Below are positions 1 through 9,100 of a stretch of DNA of 10,905 nucleotides, piece after piece. The position numbers were made by a program, and so were the translations under genes. The DNA lies in assembly GCA_964555935.1 (NCBI GenBank), contig CAZKUN010000289.1:1-10905 (forward strand), given 5' to 3'. The notes under the pieces were generated by a model. It was not told where the DNA came from. It saw only the letters and a program-made list of their open reading frames with translations, and did no database searches. Each line of letters opens with the position of its first letter. Within the stretch, counting starts at the first letter, position 1. The DNA is from CAZKUN01 sp964555935. Lineage in GTDB: Bacteria; Armatimonadota; Zipacnadia; Zipacnadales; VGFC01.

Positions 1-66
1 GCGAGGCCTCCTGTCGAACAGGTGGTGTGTCCAGAGCGGGCAACCGTGTCATGAGAGGAAGTCACC

Positions 67-780
67 ATGTGGGCGAAACAGGCGTTTGCGTGTGGGTTGC
101 TGCTACCTGCGATGGCCGGGCTGTCGGCCCAGGACGAGTACCGCGCGGCAGCCGGCGACTACGCGGTGACCGCAACCGCCGACGGGTTCGTCGTCGAACA
201 CCAGGGACAGCCACTCACGCTCGGCTCCTACTTCACGGTATTCAGACCTGAGTACAACGGCTCAGTACTCACGTCCGCGCGGGCTTGGGAAGAGGGTGCT
301 GTCGTCGTCTCAGGCGACGGGCGTACGATCGCCCTGGAAGCCACGATGCCCGAGGGGAGCGTCGGCTACTCGGTCGAGGTCTCGGAGAAGGGTCTGCATG
401 TGCGAGCGAGCATCACAGTGGCCGAGGGGGTCGACATCGGGGCTGTCGAGTACGCCGCGTTCCAGATCAGACCGGAGCTGATCGAGGGCGCGACGGTGGA
501 GGTGTGGGATGGCGCGGGGTCGGCGATCGACTATCAGGCCGTGCCAGGCGCGCCCAAGCGGGGCGCCTTCGCGCGGACCGGTACGGGCCTGACATTCAAG
601 ACGCCGGACCGTCAGATCATCGTTTCATCTTCCTCCCCGGTTGGGATCTACCCATTTGACGCGCGCGTCGGGCAGTATGGCGCGAAGCAAGGCGTGTGGG
701 TCTTCACCACGATCCCTGCGGCGGCCGGCGCGGAAGCGGTGTCCGAGATCGACCTGAGCGTTGCCCCCCCCAGAGCCTGA
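67..780 (+). CDS. Secreted beta-rich protein; probable N-terminal part of the following DUF4838 protein
   Basis: The 237-residue product starts MWAKQAFACGLLLPAMAGLSA, a short signal peptide (about residues 1-21), so export is expected. The rest is rich in alternating hydrophobic/polar strands (for example around residues 33-60, 85-120 and 195-235) and looks like a beta-sandwich; I do not recognise a named family. The ATG start is supported by a GAGAGGA ribosome site at 53-59, with 7 bases between. The frame closes at 780 directly after a run of eight C. Read with seven C, the same frame continues as SVAPPEPERRPG into the DUF4838 protein starting at 761, which has neither a signal peptide nor a ribosome site. 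I therefore think this is the N-terminal domain of one secreted enzyme of about 980 residues. The alternative is two translationally coupled proteins overlapping by 20 bases. The coding call is secure; the independent status is doubtful. Confidence 0.8.
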   Translation: MWAKQAFACGLLLPAMAGLSAQDEYRAAAGDYAVTATADGFVVEHQGQPLTLGSYFTVFRPEYNGSVLTSARAWEEGAVVVSGDGRTIALEATMPEGSVGYSVEVSEKGLHVRASITVAEGVDIGAVEYAAFQIRPELIEGATVEVWDGAGSAIDYQAVPGAPKRGAFARTGTGLTFKTPDRQIIVSSSSPVGIYPFDARVGQYGAKQGVWVFTTIPAAAGAEAVSEIDLSVAPPRA

Positions 781-3013
781 GCGCCGACCGGGGACAATCC
801 GCCTCGGGAGAACACCCGCCACCGCGGTGGCCACGGCTCCTGACGCGACTGACCGCGAGGCCCTCGCTGCCGATGAACTCGTCGCCTACCTCGCTCGGAT
901 CACGGCCCTCAAGCTCGAGCGGATCGAGATCGGCGACGGACGCGTGCCGAAGGGGGTCATCGCTGTCGGCTCATTGGCCACCGAGGCTGGCCTTATTCCC
1001 CAACGGGAACTCGACCAAGTTCGGCGCGACGGTTACGTGGTGAAGGTGCGGAACGGCAGGGCGGGCCTCCGCGGGTGGAGAGATGTGGGCACTGTCTACG
1101 GCGCCTACGCCCTCCTGCGACAGGTTGGCGTGAGCTTCTACGCGCCGACGTGTGAGACCGTGCCCGAGATCGGGAACCTGACCATCCCCGACTGCAAGCT
1201 GACTGCAAGACCGCACTACGAGTTCCGGCACATGACGGGCAGCCTGAAGCTTGGGCAAACGCCGGCGGACGACGTGGGCGATCCGTGGGAGATCGGCGAG
1301 CCTGGGAGCCTCGTCCACGCCGCCGACTACCTCGTGCCCTTCGACAAGTACGGCGAGGAGCATCCCGAGTACTTCGCTCTGCAGAAGGACGGCCAGAGGC
1401 TGCACCGGGATCCGAACGCGACGCGGTTTGACGTGCACCTGTGCCTGTCGAACGAAGACGTGCGGCGGATCTCGGCCGAACGGTTGCTGGCCTTGATCGA
1501 GGCTCAGCCGGATCGGACCTTCTTTGGCGTCTCGCAAGGCGACGGCTTCGCCTGGTGCGAGTGCGAGGCGTGCAAGGCTCTCGATCCACAGCCGGGCGAG
1601 ATGACCGATCGGCTCGTGGACTACGTTAACTCCGTAGCGCGCGAGGTGAGCAAGAGATACCCAGACAAGCGGATCCTCACCCTTGCCTACACCAACGCGA
1701 CCTCGCCGCCGCCGACGAACGTAATGCCCGAGCCCAACGTGATGCTGCAGTACTGCCCGTACCCGCACCGCACCGAATGCCAGAACCACGACCTCACGCA
1801 CCCCAAGAACAAGCAGGGCCTCGAAGACCTCGAGGGCTGGATCGGCAAATGCCCTGACAACATGTACATCTTCGATTACCCGCGCGGCTACAAGATCTGG
1901 TACGAGCCGTTTGGGAGCTTCTGGGCCATGAAGTCCAAGCTCGACTTCTATGTGGCCGGCGGAATCCGAGGGATCTACTACTGCGGAGTGCCCAACGAGT
2001 TCCGAGACCTCTTCGTGTGGGTGCAGAGCCGCCTGCTGTGGGAGCCGGAGAGCGATGTCGAGGCGCTGATCAAGGAGTTCATGGCGGCCTACTACGGCGC
2101 GGGAGCGCCACAGGTACGCGCCTATTTCGACCTGCTCCACGAGGCTGCGGCCGATCCCGATCGGTGCCACATGTGTGAGGGCGCGAACCCCGGGTTGTTG
2201 ACCGCGGAACTCACCGACCAGGCTCTCCGGCTCTTCGGCGATGCCGAGAAGGCCACGGCCGACGACCGAGCAGCGCTCTACCGCGTGCGGGGCGAGAAGT
2301 TCCATGTGCTCTTCGGCGATATCGACGTCCGCAACACCGCCAACGGACAGTTCGCGGTAGGTCGTGGTGAGTTCGCGGAGCGCCTGGCGGAGCTCATGCG
2401 CATCGGCCGCATGCACCGGACCACAACCGTCGGCCGAGGCGAGTCGGGGGTTGTCAGCGACTGGCTCTACCGTACGGCACGGATCCGCGTTAAGCGCAGC
2501 CCGTGGTACGCAGACCCGGTCGTCGACCGTATTGCGGCCGACCCCGCCGCTGCTCTCGCCGGGGAGCAGCAACTCTACAGCCAGACGGAAACCCCCTCCG
2601 GCTGGCGTCTTGAGTTGGACGGCTTCCTGGGTGCCAGACCTCCGAGCGAGTATGGGTACAACTGCCCGCCGAGGCGCGCCGTGTGGATCTACGGCAAGGA
2701 CACGCCGACCCCGGCGATGTGGACGGCGTTCAACCTCGATGAGGCGCCGCCGAAGGCCTCCCGCCTCGTGCTGCTGGCGCAGGACGACGACAAGCCGGGA
2801 GCCGTGCGCATCTCGATCGCGGTGAACGGCACCGAAATCTTCGCCGGGCCGAACCCCTTCGTTGAGCATGGCTGGTCCGAAGAGGCATTCGAGATCCCGG
2901 CGGGCCTCCTGAAGCCCGGGGAGAACGAAATCCGCTTCGCCTCACTCGAAGACTCCCCCGCGCCCGATGCGGGGTGGTTCATGATCGCCGAGTGCGCTGT
3001 GGAGTGGGAGTAG
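761..3013 (+). CDS. DUF4838 protein with alpha-glucuronidase-like N-terminal domain
   Basis: Likely an extracytoplasmic glycoside hydrolase-like protein; the reaction is not established for this family. In the 750-residue frame, residues about 30-148 resemble the GH67 alpha-glucuronidase N-terminal domain (ALAADELVAYLARITAL, then GTVYGAYALLRQVGVSFYAP). Residues about 150-410 form the DUF4838 core, with HPEYFAL at 201-207 and the hallmark FGVSQGDGFAWCECEAC at 255-271, where two close cysteines and a third suggest a structural or metal-related cluster. A long helical stretch follows, then a C-terminal beta-sandwich of carbohydrate-binding type (about 610-750, including ISIAVNGTEIF). The start shown is TTG with no Shine-Dalgarno sequence and no signal peptide, both abnormal for this family. 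The +1-shifted upstream frame (67-780) supplies a signal peptide and reaches the C8 run at 764-771, so the real gene probably spans 67-3013. If translated separately, a later start such as GTG at 827 is possible. Family assignment is strong, the 5' end is uncertain. Confidence 0.88.
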   Translation: MPPPEPERRPGTIRLGRTPATAVATAPDATDREALAADELVAYLARITALKLERIEIGDGRVPKGVIAVGSLATEAGLIPQRELDQVRRDGYVVKVRNGRAGLRGWRDVGTVYGAYALLRQVGVSFYAPTCETVPEIGNLTIPDCKLTARPHYEFRHMTGSLKLGQTPADDVGDPWEIGEPGSLVHAADYLVPFDKYGEEHPEYFALQKDGQRLHRDPNATRFDVHLCLSNEDVRRISAERLLALIEAQPDRTFFGVSQGDGFAWCECEACKALDPQPGEMTDRLVDYVNSVAREVSKRYPDKRILTLAYTNATSPPPTNVMPEPNVMLQYCPYPHRTECQNHDLTHPKNKQGLEDLEGWIGKCPDNMYIFDYPRGYKIWYEPFGSFWAMKSKLDFYVAGGIRGIYYCGVPNEFRDLFVWVQSRLLWEPESDVEALIKEFMAAYYGAGAPQVRAYFDLLHEAAADPDRCHMCEGANPGLLTAELTDQALRLFGDAEKATADDRAALYRVRGEKFHVLFGDIDVRNTANGQFAVGRGEFAERLAELMRIGRMHRTTTVGRGESGVVSDWLYRTARIRVKRSPWYADPVVDRIAADPAAALAGEQQLYSQTETPSGWRLELDGFLGARPPSEYGYNCPPRRAVWIYGKDTPTPAMWTAFNLDEAPPKASRLVLLAQDDDKPGAVRISIAVNGTEIFAGPNPFVEHGWSEEAFEIPAGLLKPGENEIRFASLEDSPAPDAGWFMIAECAVEWE
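764..771 (+). other. C8 homopolymer at a probable frameshift junction
   Basis: Eight consecutive C residues lie exactly where the upstream frame (67-780) ends and the downstream frame (761-3013) begins. The downstream frame is shifted by +1 relative to the upstream one, so removing one C joins the two without loss of other residues. Three readings fit: an insertion error in the assembly, a true single-base mutation that splits the gene, or a slippage site used by polymerase or ribosome (CCC CCC A would allow a +1 slip of tRNA-Pro). The sequence alone cannot separate them. Confidence 0.7.
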
Positions 3014-3119
3014 ACGCGGTCGTGGCGGGCGAACGCGCCATCCTGACTGGCAACCGGGTCGGGCACTGTCAGCACCCCTAACTCGCCGTAGGGTCCCAAA
3101 ACTGATCGCCGAGGCACCC

Positions 3120-3144
3120 GAAGCCCAGAACTCGGGGCTTTCTT
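3120..3144 (+). terminator. Possible rho-independent terminator after the DUF4838 gene
   Basis: AAGCCC (3121-3126) pairs with GGGCTT (3135-3140) around an 8-base loop, and a G-T pair can extend the stem by one. It is followed by TCTTCCC, a weak T-rich tail. It lies about 107 bases past the stop at 3013 with no gene between, which fits transcript termination, but the tail is poor and the distance longer than usual. Confidence 0.35.
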
Positions 3145-3326
3145 CCCTGTCCCACCGTTAAAGTCCATCCACGCCTCGGCGCTGAGGTCTCCGACTGCCC
3201 AACGACGGCGGCACTAGCGCCCAACACCCTTGTCGCCCACGTCCTGAAGCACCCAGGTACGCGCGCCAACTGATGTGTCCGGTGGCCCGGTAACAACGGT
3301 AACGGGTTCAGAGCACTTTCTTTCTA

Positions 3327-3359
3327 CCACCCGACTGCGATGGGGGGAGCCAGCTCAAG
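3327..3359. repeat. 33-bp dispersed repeat, copy 1
   Basis: This stretch matches 9708-9740 at 28 of 33 bases in the same orientation, including the core GCGATGGGGGGAGC. The five differences fall at 3330, 3336, 3351, 3354 and 3357, all in one of the three codon phases. Read on the minus strand both copies encode the same eleven residues, LELAPPIAVGW, and all five differences are silent. Here the next minus-strand codon is TAG, whereas copy 2 stays open. Similarity stops on both sides. It could be a relic of a repeated coding segment or a small intergenic repeat family. Confidence 0.55.
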
Positions 3360-3914
3360 TGCTAGTAGAGTGAATCGCTCCCGGGGCGGGGAGCCAGTAA
3401 CATCCCGATCCACAGCATCCCCTATAGCATATACGCGCCTCTCCCACGGCGGTTCTACGAGATTTCGTGGTGGTGATGCATTGACTTGCCCACAGGTGAG
3501 ACTGCCTCCGTTCGAAGGGCGGCCTGTCTGCATCTTCGTCACGCGCAGACCAGGACCACCATCGCAGACCAGGCTTCCCCCCCGACCTTACCAATTCAGT
3601 AAGTCAGGGCCCCGATGGTGCGGCAGGAAGGTCCCATCGTCAATCGCAGGAAGTCTGCCTCACAGGCTGAACTCCCTCGCTGCGGGTGGCGCCAAAACGG
3701 GGCAAGACCAGCCCGCTGGTTCATGAAGCGCAACCTTGCCACGCCCCACGGCCAGGCCCGCTCCAGATTCCGCATGGCCCACAACGATTCCGCAGGGGCT
3801 TGGAGTTTGCGCGTGACCGACGTCACGAGCGGCGAGGCCGCAAGCAAGGCACTCAGCCTGGAATAGATGCGCAACAGGTTGGCCCTGCTCTGAGCCCCAT
3901 GCCCCACGCCGTAA

Positions 3915-3938
3915 GTACGCGATGACAGTCGCAAGTAC
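3915..3938. promoter_or_regulatory. Imperfect inverted repeat upstream of the glycosidase-like gene
   Basis: GTACGCGA (3915-3922) is followed by a 6-base spacer and then TCGC-AA-GTAC (3929-3938), so the arms pair except for a two-base AA bulge. The same sequence also gives a direct repeat AAGTACG at 3913 and 3933, exactly 20 bases apart, about two helical turns. It ends about 60 bases before the GTG start at 3998, a reasonable place for an operator. No regulator gene is in the window and no -35/-10 pair is convincing, so regulation is only a possibility. Confidence 0.22.
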
Positions 3939-3997
3939 GTCGCAACGGAAGTCGCCGGCTTGGGTCACACTGATTCATCTGAGATAGGAACCCCCAC

Positions 3998-5920
3998 GTG
4001 AATGAAGCATGTGAGTACGCCAGATGGCTCTGGATAGAGCTGATTGGGTTTGACAATGAGCACGCGCAGTTCGGCGTGCCCGAGTTCCTGGACCGCATCG
4101 GCTTCATCCCCGATGGCGTGGCGCTGCTTCTGTTCAACCCCGAGTTCGTCCACGGCCACGATGGCATGGATCACGACCTCGCTCTGGCCCCCGACATCTG
4201 CAACTACGGCGGCTACGCGTTCACGGCGGAACGACAGCGCCAGCAGTGGACCCAGCATCAGCTTCGTGGCCTCGCACGCGAACTCCGGTCCGCCGGCACC
4301 AAGGTCTTCCCGTCAGTGGGCGACTCCCACACGCCGCACGGCCCGTGGCTGGACGATCACCCCGAGGTACTATACGTGACGCGCAGCCGGGGCCGGGTGT
4401 CGCGCGCCTGCCCGTGGAAGCACCTCGCCGACGGGCGGCTCTACGAGGACTTCTTCATACCCACGCTGATCCAGGTGCTCGACGACTACGGGTTTGACGG
4501 CTTCTACGGCGCCAACGGCTTCAACCCGCCACGCATCTCCATCTACGACGCTGACTATTCCCGTGACATGATCGAGCAGTTCCATCAGCATTCCGGAGGG
4601 GCATTGCCCGACGAACTCGCTGGCGGCGGCGATGACGACGCGTCCAGCGTCGAGGCGCGAGCCGACTGGATCTGGACGAACCGAAGGCGCGAGTGGATCG
4701 ACTTCTACGTCCAGCGCAGGGCTGCGTTCTGGCGCAAGCTGGCGACTTCGCTGCACGCTGAAGGCAAGTCCGTCATGACGAACTCCACGTGGACCAAGGA
4801 CCCGGCCGAGTCGATCTACCGGTTCGGCATGGACTACCGGGTGTTGGCCAAGGCGGGCGTTGACCGGGTCGTGCTCGAAGCCGCGGCGGCCGCCATGGAG
4901 ACCATCGACGATCCCAATCCGGCCTGCCGCGCCGTGTGCCAGTTTGCGGCGGCTACCTTGCTGACCACAGCCACCATCCCGCAGATGCCCACGCAGTGGC
5001 TCAACGGCGTGAAAGACACGTGCGAGGACTGGGACGCGCTCAGGCAGGCTCCCATGGCCCTGGAAAGCGAGATCCAGGCTTACACGCACCTGTATCGACG
5101 CACGCCCGAGGGCGGACTGACCCACTGCGTGGATGGTCCCATGGTCTGCCTGGCCGACTGCATAGAGTCGCAGGAATGGCAGCGGCTCAGGGACCGTTGG
5201 TCTGCGGGCTTTGGGTTCGAGCCGACGCACGTGCACGGAATCACGCTCGTGTGGTCCAGCGCCCTTCTCGACCGGCAGGTCGATGACATAATCGCCACCG
5301 GTCGGTGGTCGGTCCACCGCTGGCTGTCTCACCTGATGGCTCGCGGCGCCGCCGTCCATACCGTGGTCGACATCCAAGACCTGAGTCCGTCCGCCGGCCC
5401 GCTCCTCGTCCTGGCCGCCCATCTGCTGCCTAAGTCCGAACGGGAGATCCTGCAAGCCTACGAGGGCGGCCCGATGGTGGTTGTCAGCGACGACGAGGTG
5501 CTCGACGCCGTTCCCGACGCCAGCGATGCGCCGGCGCCCGCCAACCCGGTCTTCGACGCCGAAGTGCCCACGCTGTTCTATGACGACCTGGCCTGGCGAC
5601 CCGTACCGGACCAGACCCTCGACGCCTGCGTGGCGGCCATCAACGCCTGCTCTCGCGCCGCCGTCCAAGTCACCCGTGGGGACGACGACCTGTGCGTCTG
5701 GGCCATCGAAGGCGCCGACGGCGTGCTTCGCCTGCTGGTGCGCAATGACCGCCACACTCGCACCGAAGGCACCATCGAACTGGTCCGCCGCGTCCAGCAC
5801 GTGCACTACCGCAACTCGGCCACAGGCAAGCCAATCGAGCCCATCGATTACCTGTTCCACTTCACCGTGCCCGCGCGCGGCACGGCCGTCTTTGACGTGA
5901 CCTTCGCGGAGACTACGTAG
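3998..5920 (+). CDS. Putative TIM-barrel glycoside hydrolase-like protein
   Basis: A 640-residue protein with the layout of an alpha-amylase/galactosidase-like (beta/alpha)8 barrel: a strand with GVALLLFNPEF (40-50), helix, KVFPSVGDSH (102-111), then a helix and the strand motif DDYGFDGFYGANGFN (162-176), typical of hypothetical glycosidases of this fold, followed by SVMTNSTW (258-265) and GVDRVVLEAAAA (287-298), where E294 is a candidate catalytic or binding acid. The segment from about 400 to 500 has Rossmann-like strands (PLLVLAAHLL, GGPMVVVSDDEV), as in the GATase-like trimerisation domain of some beta-galactosidases, and the end (about 555-640) is a small beta-sandwich. The start is GTG at 3998, preceded by ATAGGAA (3984-3990) with 7 bases between and an in-frame stop at 3980, so no longer start exists. 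There is no signal peptide, unlike its neighbours, so action in the cytoplasm on imported sugars is inferred. It stands alone on this strand and converges with the gene ending at 6101. The family is not assigned with certainty. Confidence 0.85.
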   Translation: MNEACEYARWLWIELIGFDNEHAQFGVPEFLDRIGFIPDGVALLLFNPEFVHGHDGMDHDLALAPDICNYGGYAFTAERQRQQWTQHQLRGLARELRSAGTKVFPSVGDSHTPHGPWLDDHPEVLYVTRSRGRVSRACPWKHLADGRLYEDFFIPTLIQVLDDYGFDGFYGANGFNPPRISIYDADYSRDMIEQFHQHSGGALPDELAGGGDDDASSVEARADWIWTNRRREWIDFYVQRRAAFWRKLATSLHAEGKSVMTNSTWTKDPAESIYRFGMDYRVLAKAGVDRVVLEAAAAAMETIDDPNPACRAVCQFAAATLLTTATIPQMPTQWLNGVKDTCEDWDALRQAPMALESEIQAYTHLYRRTPEGGLTHCVDGPMVCLADCIESQEWQRLRDRWSAGFGFEPTHVHGITLVWSSALLDRQVDDIIATGRWSVHRWLSHLMARGAAVHTVVDIQDLSPSAGPLLVLAAHLLPKSEREILQAYEGGPMVVVSDDEVLDAVPDASDAPAPANPVFDAEVPTLFYDDLAWRPVPDQTLDACVAAINACSRAAVQVTRGDDDLCVWAIEGADGVLRLLVRNDRHTRTEGTIELVRRVQHVHYRNSATGKPIEPIDYLFHFTVPARGTAVFDVTFAETT

Positions 5921-6100
5921 CCCAGAAGACGATTCTTCGCGCCTGTCCTTCCCGAGAATCCGTACGGTCCGGAAACTCATCCGCGAGATGTGGCTCGCAG
6001 TTTCGGCATACTGAGTCGTTGGGCCACGGATGACACGGCGCCGCCAATGCGCTAGAGACTGCCAGCAGCAGACCAAGATGCGAGCCGTCGTTCAGCATCA

Positions 6101-9100
6101 TCAGTCCTCGCGCCCTTGCCTGACGCCGCCTGCGGTTTCGGCACGTCCGATGGTGACTCGGGCGTCGCGATGCAGGAGTCCGGCCAGTGCCCCGATCTCT
6201 CTGCGCCAGTTGGTGACCGTCGGCGCCACAGGGAATCGCCGGCCCTGGCGCCAATCGCCAATGACCCAATAGCGGAGCGTGCCGTCAGGGATCTCGCACT
6301 TTAGACGCGTCTCGCCATCAAGCTCAACCACATCCTTGAGCCGGTCTGGGGGCACAATCAGAGCCATGCCCACATCACCGATGACGTGCTGTTGATGGCC
6401 CCACGTGCCGAGGCAGCCAAGCGGTCTATCGGTGAACCGCTGCTCACGCGGCAGCTTGATGAGGCCAGGGGCAAGCAGCACTGATTGCTCCGCGCCGGTG
6501 ACTGAGACGCGGACCTCGCTCTCCTGGTGCTCCGCGTAGATGATGCAGACCATTCGTGCGGTCAGATCCGGCTTGGCGGCGATGACATTGGCGGCAGTTA
6601 TCTCGACAGCGGCGCGGATCGGCCCAGCGAAGAGCACGCGCTTGGTGAACTTCACGCCGCCTTTGCCTGCGGGGTTCTGGACCGGGTACTCACGATCTCC
6701 CACGTACAACGTCAGCCCCCCGAGCCCGGAAGTCTCCCCCACGTGCAGCGCGTCAATGCCCCATTCTGTCTCCTGGTGGTAATTGACGCCGTTCTGCAAC
6801 GGGTAGATCAGCCGCTCGACGCGTCTGCTGTGTTTGTAGGCGTGCTTGCCGAAGAAGTCAAACTGACCGTAGTAGCTTCGGTAGGCCCCGAGAGTAGACT
6901 CCCAGCCAACGTTGGCCTTGTCGGGGTCCCACTCCGCGCCCACTCCGGTTCTGGGCGGGAAGTCCTTGTTCCGCGTGCCTGTCGGCGCGTAGTAGACATA
7001 CCAGGTGGCCGTTGTGTTCGCCGGTATGTCTGCCAGGAAGGTAAGCTCAGTGCCGCCCAACGCGTCCACCTGATGCGGTACCTCTCGCCAGTCAATCCAG
7101 CGGTTGGGCGCGACGACTGCGCAGTTGTCAGGGCTGAAGTCGGCGGCCAATTCCCGGAGCGCGTCCACAGGCAGCGCAACCGGCCAATTCTCACGCTGTA
7201 GGCCGCCCGAGTTGTCAATGCTGACGGGGACTCGATGGGTAAAGGACAGGAAACGCTCGGGCGCCACGGGCTTCGCATCGGGGACTAGCTTCGCCAGCAC
7301 CACCTCGGCCGCGGTGGCATAGGCGCCCCCGGCGTACGCCGCTTCGACCTCCTGCCATGACGCGTGTTGGCCGAACTCCTGCTTGAGCGCGTGCAGCAGT
7401 CGATCCCGCACAAGATCCACATAGTATCGGGCGCCGGCCGGCGTGCTCCGCATCCTTCGCCCCAGCTTTTCCAGCGGATGCCATGACTCCAACTTGGTCA
7501 GGAAGAACGTCTCCACCGCGTCCGGCTCCTCAGGCCGGTCGCCGAGCCCCGCCCTGGCTGCATCGATGAATCGCTGGCTGTCCTTGAGCACTTCGGCCAA
7601 CTCGTCCGTGTAGAAGGCCGAGATCGCCCCGTACTCCAGCTTGAAATGGCGGACGCCCTTGCCCGTCATCTCCCAGTCGAACTCAGGCTTCCCGTCGGCA
7701 TCCAGGTCGATCTGGCGACGGTCGAGGATCCCGTCCCCGTCATCGTCGAGGTAGATGTACTTCGCATCCGCCTTCCCGTCGAGATCGTAATCCACGTGTA
7801 TCCAGCCCTCTACACCCGCCGCGCCCCGGAGGTGTAGCCGGTGGTCCGTCGGATCGTAGTAGAGCCGCAGGGGCCTGGCCGGCGCCGACGTAACCTCGTA
7901 GCGCTTGTTCAGAGCGCTGCACGGCGGTCCGCCCACCCGGGGGAAGTTCTCCGAGCCGTGAGCGATCAGGCCCTCCCACCGCTCATTGGGATCATGTTCG
8001 ACGTTCGTCTCCGTGTTGGCATTCATCTCATCCCATGCCAGGCAAGTGCGCCCCCAGGGCGCTTCCCGGACGAAATCCTCCGCCACGTCCCTTCGCAGAA
8101 CGCGATGCACGGGGATGCCTCGCAGCTCGAAGCCGTCAGCCACCTCGTCGGTCAGCTTCACGTTCCCCCCATCGGGCCCCCCCTCGGAATACGCGCTAAC
8201 GGAGAAATCGTAGTCGTACGGGCGCCGTCCCCAGGCATCGCCGTCAGCGTCGAAGCTATACCGCAGGACGCGGACGCTGTCGTTGAGCCCCTCGATACGT
8301 AGGGCGACCTCGCTGGCCCCGTCTCTGTCCTTGTCGAAGAAGAGGAAGGGGTTCTCCCAGGCCGACATCCACTCGTCCGCGCCCTCCGGCAGCAGCAAGG
8401 TCGTGAAGCTCTCGTCTCCGGAGAAGTGGCAGCGGTACTGACACAGGCCCTGCATGTAGCCCCAATTCACGTCAAACTGCAGGAGGTTGTCGTCGCCGTC
8501 GTCTCGGGCCCAGTTTGCCCGAAGCCCGGGCTTGCCCCCTAAGGGAAGTTTGGGCACCCACGTGCACCTCATCATCGTGTCCACGTCGTTGTCGCCGTCC
8601 TCATCCTCGTAGTCCAGCACAGCATCGACGTAGCCATCCGCATGCCAATCCACCACATACAGGTCGCTGTCCAGGTCGGGTCTCTGATCCTGATCGAGGT
8701 CTCCGTCCTCATCGACTGCCCGCACGAGCATAGGCCGAATCGTATGCCGGGTGGCCGTGTCCATGAACCAGACCTCGTCGTTCTTGCCGTCGTCATCGCC
8801 GTCGATGAAGAGGCGCTGGCCCGGCGGCAACGCCTTGACCTCATCCACCAGCGCTGGATCGAGCTTCGCCGCCTCCCCGAAAACGCGCTGGAACAGGGCC
8901 TGCCCAGCAGCTGCCTTGCCGGCCCCGATCTCCTCCCGTCTCGGGACCAGCGGCGAGGGCTGGCTCGGGTCCTCCTGGTGATAGGCCGCCAGCTCGACAA
9001 CATGGTAGCTTCCGGCTGACATCGTCCCGTCGGTGAAGGTAACGCGGATGGAGCGGCACGGCGCGGCCTCGAACACGTGCGTCTGCCAGCCGCGATGCGC

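Larger units (their letters stand above)
3014..3997. other. Gene-poor spacer of about 1 kb
   Basis: No ORF here combines a good start, a ribosome site and a protein I recognise. It holds a terminator-like hairpin (3120-3144), copy 1 of a 33-bp dispersed repeat (3327-3359), a perfect 6-bp GC hairpin (arms 3377-3382 and 3389-3394) overlapping a 10-bp direct repeat GGGGAGCCAG (3344-3353 and 3388-3397), and an imperfect inverted repeat (3915-3938) before the next gene. Frames of 79-112 codons occur on both strands between about 3596 and 3968. The plus frame 3615-3866 (83 residues, basic N-terminal half) has fairly GC-rich third positions but no ribosome site or known motif. The stretch could be a decayed gene or regulatory DNA. 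Confidence 0.5.

Noticed and set aside
1..54. Open frame from the window edge ending with TGA at 52-54
   Set aside because: Seventeen visible codons could be the end of an upstream gene 12 bases before the ATG at 67, but this is too short to judge; a 5-bp hairpin at 10-22 lies in the same stretch.
971..2869. 632-codon open frame on the minus strand
   Set aside because: It lies antisense to the DUF4838 gene with codon phase giving long stop-free antisense frames at high GC; it has no motif, and the plus-strand product matches a known family throughout.
3596..3934. 112-codon minus-strand frame in the spacer
   Set aside because: Overlaps equally long frames in other phases, no ribosome site, no family recognised; kept only as a possible decayed gene in the spacer entry.
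5925..5938. GAAGA/TCTTC hairpin just after the stop at 5920
   Set aside because: Five weak base pairs with no T tract; not enough to call a terminator between the convergent genes.
4370..6076. 568-codon open frame on the minus strand
   Set aside because: Antisense shadow of the 640-residue barrel protein; rich in Arg, Gly, Val and His as such shadows are, with no recognisable domain.
6527..7201. 224-codon plus-strand frame inside the DUF4861 gene
   Set aside because: Antisense to a well-supported domain, without a ribosome site or motif.
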